From an uncultured Gallionellaceae bacterium (GTDB lineage Bacteria; Pseudomonadota; Gammaproteobacteria; Burkholderiales; Sulfuricellaceae): a stretch of 6,032 bases of DNA. Below, piece by piece: positions 4,717 through 6,032 of the stretch. The translations under genes were made by a program, and so were the position numbers. The notes under the pieces were generated by a model. It did no database searches, had not been told where the DNA came from, and saw only the letters and a program-made list of their open reading frames with translations. Positions within the stretch are counted from its first letter, which is position 1. Each line of letters begins with the position of its first letter. The stretch spans positions 1-6,032 of the forward strand of contig CALMWM010000205.1 in NCBI GenBank assembly GCA_937873435.1, in the 5' to 3' direction.

Positions 4717-6032
4717 TTAGTGCATGTTCAAGCTATCGCTGAGAATTTTCGGTGTTATGAAAATCAGCAGTTCTTTTTTGTCGTCTTTTTTCGAGGTGGT
4801 TTTAAACAAATTTCCCAACAATGGAATGTCGCCCAGAAACGGCACCTTTTCCACGTCGTTGTGAGTTTCCTGTTCGAAGATGCCGCCTAGTACCGCTGTT
4901 TCACCATTGTTCAGCAGAACTTGGGTTTTTATTTTACGGGCATCCACCAGGAAGTTGTCATAGCCGCTGAAAGACAATTTTTCACCCAGTGTGTCCTTGT
5001 TGACCTCCACATCCAGCACTACCGTGTTGTTGTTGAGGATTTGCGGATTGACTAGTAGACAGATACCCACCTGTCGATAGCTGAAAGTCGCCAGCGATGT
5101 ACCGGTTCCGGGCGTGATGTTCGGAACCTCGACCGCCTGGACGATAAATGCAGGACGCTGGTTGGATGTCATCACTCGCGGGCTGGCGACCACTTTACCG
5201 CGATTGTCGGCCTCCATTGCCGAGAGTTCCAGATTGACCAGGTTACCGGAGGCGATGTTCATCAGCGTCAGTCCCAGCGCTCCTGCGGCATTGGCGACAG
5301 GTAGATTGACGTTGGCATCGGCGGCACCTGCGTTTCTTGAAGAACCTGAGCCGATATTGCTCGATCTATTCAATGTCGTGGTTGCCGTGCCGTCGGCTGC
5401 CACCGTGGTGGTTGCACCAAATCCAGTGTTGACCGGTCCCAAGGCTCCACGTGATATCGCCAATGCCTGGCTGTTGGTGATGTTTTGCGAAACCCCTAGT
5501 GCAGTTCCGTTGGAGCGGGCATACGATTGTATGCCAAAGCGTGCGCCCAACTGCTTGCTGAAGCGATCATCCACCAGTACGATGCGCGATTCGATCACCA
5601 CCTGCTTGGCCGGGACATCGATGACGCTTAACACCTTGCGAATTTCCTGGTGCTTGCTCGGAACGTCGTTGACGATCAGTACGTTTTTCTTCAGTTCGTA
5701 GGTGGCGCTTCCACGTTTGGACAGGATTTGTGGTGTTGTCCCTCCCGCGCCGCCGCCTTGAGCGGCAGCGCCACTTGCTGAAGATATGCCTTGGCCTTCG
5801 TCAAAGCGCGCTTGGCATTTGACCTTCTCTTCCTTGTCGGCAGCCGTGCCAACTACCCCGGTCAAAATATTCTTGACCTGATCGGCGCGCAAATAGTTAA
5901 GTTGGTAATACTCGGTCTGCAACGGTTCGAGATCGGCAATCTGATTTTGTGCTTCCAGTTCGAGCTTTTCTTTCAATGCCAGCTCGTCGCGCGGCGCAAT
6001 CCAGATCACGTTGCCGTTTTTGCGTTTATCTA
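4717..6032 (-). CDS. pilQ: Type IV pilus secretin PilQ, C-terminal part
   Basis: PilQ forms the outer-membrane channel through which the type IV pilus passes. The visible 437 codons run off the window's right edge; the frame is open upstream of the GTG at 6009 (residues DKRKNGN precede it), so that GTG is internal. Seen in order: the end of an N0/STN-type region (NVIWIAPRDELALKEK), an N1 secretin_N domain with YYQLNYLRADQVKNIL (5863-5910) and LIVNDVP (5659-5679), then the secretin barrel domain. The signatures VPFLGDIPLLGNLF (4804-4845) and KELLIFITPKIL (4741-4776) are diagnostic. The protein ends ten residues after the last motif without the S-domain of GspD, which supports PilQ over a T2SS secretin. 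There is a Gly/Ala/Ser-rich insert in N1 (about 5725-5796) and a Ser/Thr/Asn/Gly-rich insert in the barrel domain (about 5320-5532). The gate motif has Ala where Gly is usual. AroK and AroB, frequent downstream neighbours, are absent here. Confidence 0.96.
   Translation of the reverse strand, partial: DKRKNGNVIWIAPRDELALKEKLELEAQNQIADLEPLQTEYYQLNYLRADQVKNILTGVVGTAADKEEKVKCQARFDEGQGISSASGAAAQGGGAGGTTPQILSKRGSATYELKKNVLIVNDVPSKHQEIRKVLSVIDVPAKQVVIESRIVLVDDRFSKQLGARFGIQSYARSNGTALGVSQNITNSQALAISRGALGPVNTGFGATTTVAADGTATTTLNRSSNIGSGSSRNAGAADANVNLPVANAAGALGLTLMNIASGNLVNLELSAMEADNRGKVVASPRVMTSNQRPAFIVQAVEVPNITPGTGTSLATFSYRQVGICLLVNPQILNNNTVVLDVEVNKDTLGEKLSFSGYDNFLVDARKIKTQVLLNNGETAVLGGIFEQETHNDVEKVPFLGDIPLLGNLFKTTSKKDDKKELLIFITPKILSDSLNMH

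Noticed and set aside
5114..5701. 195-codon open frame on the plus strand opposite pilQ
   Set aside because: It is antisense to a strongly conserved secretin gene, shows no recognisable domain and has no operon context, so it is a chance frame.
4717..6032. The secretin could be GspD, completing the adjacent T2SS
   Set aside because: The N-terminal stretch (VIWIAPRDELALKEK), the YYQLNYLRADQVKNIL segment and the end of the protein just after KELLIFITPKIL fit PilQ. GspD normally has repeated N-domains and often a C-terminal S-domain, and the gene is on the opposite strand to the T2SS operon.
1..6032. CRISPR array, tRNA/rRNA, insertion sequence ends or phage genes
   Set aside because: No regularly spaced repeats, RNA gene landmarks, transposase or integrase motifs were seen; almost all of the window is accounted for by the six genes.

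Overview
The window reads as a chromosomal piece of a Gram-negative proteobacterium. Inner-membrane parts of a type II secretion system (T2SS) occur together with an outer-membrane type IV pilus secretin and a lipobox protein. The style of the GspL/M/N and PilQ proteins and the gspJ-K-L-M-N order fit a betaproteobacterium (Nitrosomonadales/Gallionellales-like). That placement is inference from protein flavour, not a search result.

Layout. Positions 1-3479 (+ strand) hold the distal half of a T2SS operon: the last codons of gspJ, then complete gspK, gspL, gspM and gspN. The first four genes are joined by three identical 4-base ATGA start/stop overlaps, and gspN starts 3 bases after the gspM stop, so this is one translationally coupled unit. 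GspJ and GspK belong to the pseudopilus tip. GspL and GspM form the inner-membrane platform that couples the GspE ATPase to pseudopilus growth. GspN is the poorly understood accessory protein that ends many such operons.

Positions 3480-3571 are the short space between convergent genes. It holds a strong intrinsic terminator whose U-tract serves the minus strand only. Positions 3572-4579 (- strand) encode a predicted outer-membrane lipoprotein built from three Ig-like, Ser/Thr/Val-rich repeats. It has its own good sigma70-type promoter, a 13-bp palindrome in its 5' leader, and a likely GTG start. Positions 4717-6032 (- strand) encode the C-terminal 437 residues of the type IV pilus secretin PilQ, whose 5' end lies outside the window.

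The ends of two evolutionarily related machines (T2SS and type IV pilus) therefore face each other, with a single uncharacterised lipoprotein gene between them. The usual aroK-aroB genes are absent directly after pilQ. The main points for follow-up are the lipoprotein, its small regulatory region, and an apparent Gly-to-Ala change in the gate motif of PilQ. I see no CRISPR array, RNA gene, insertion sequence or phage feature.
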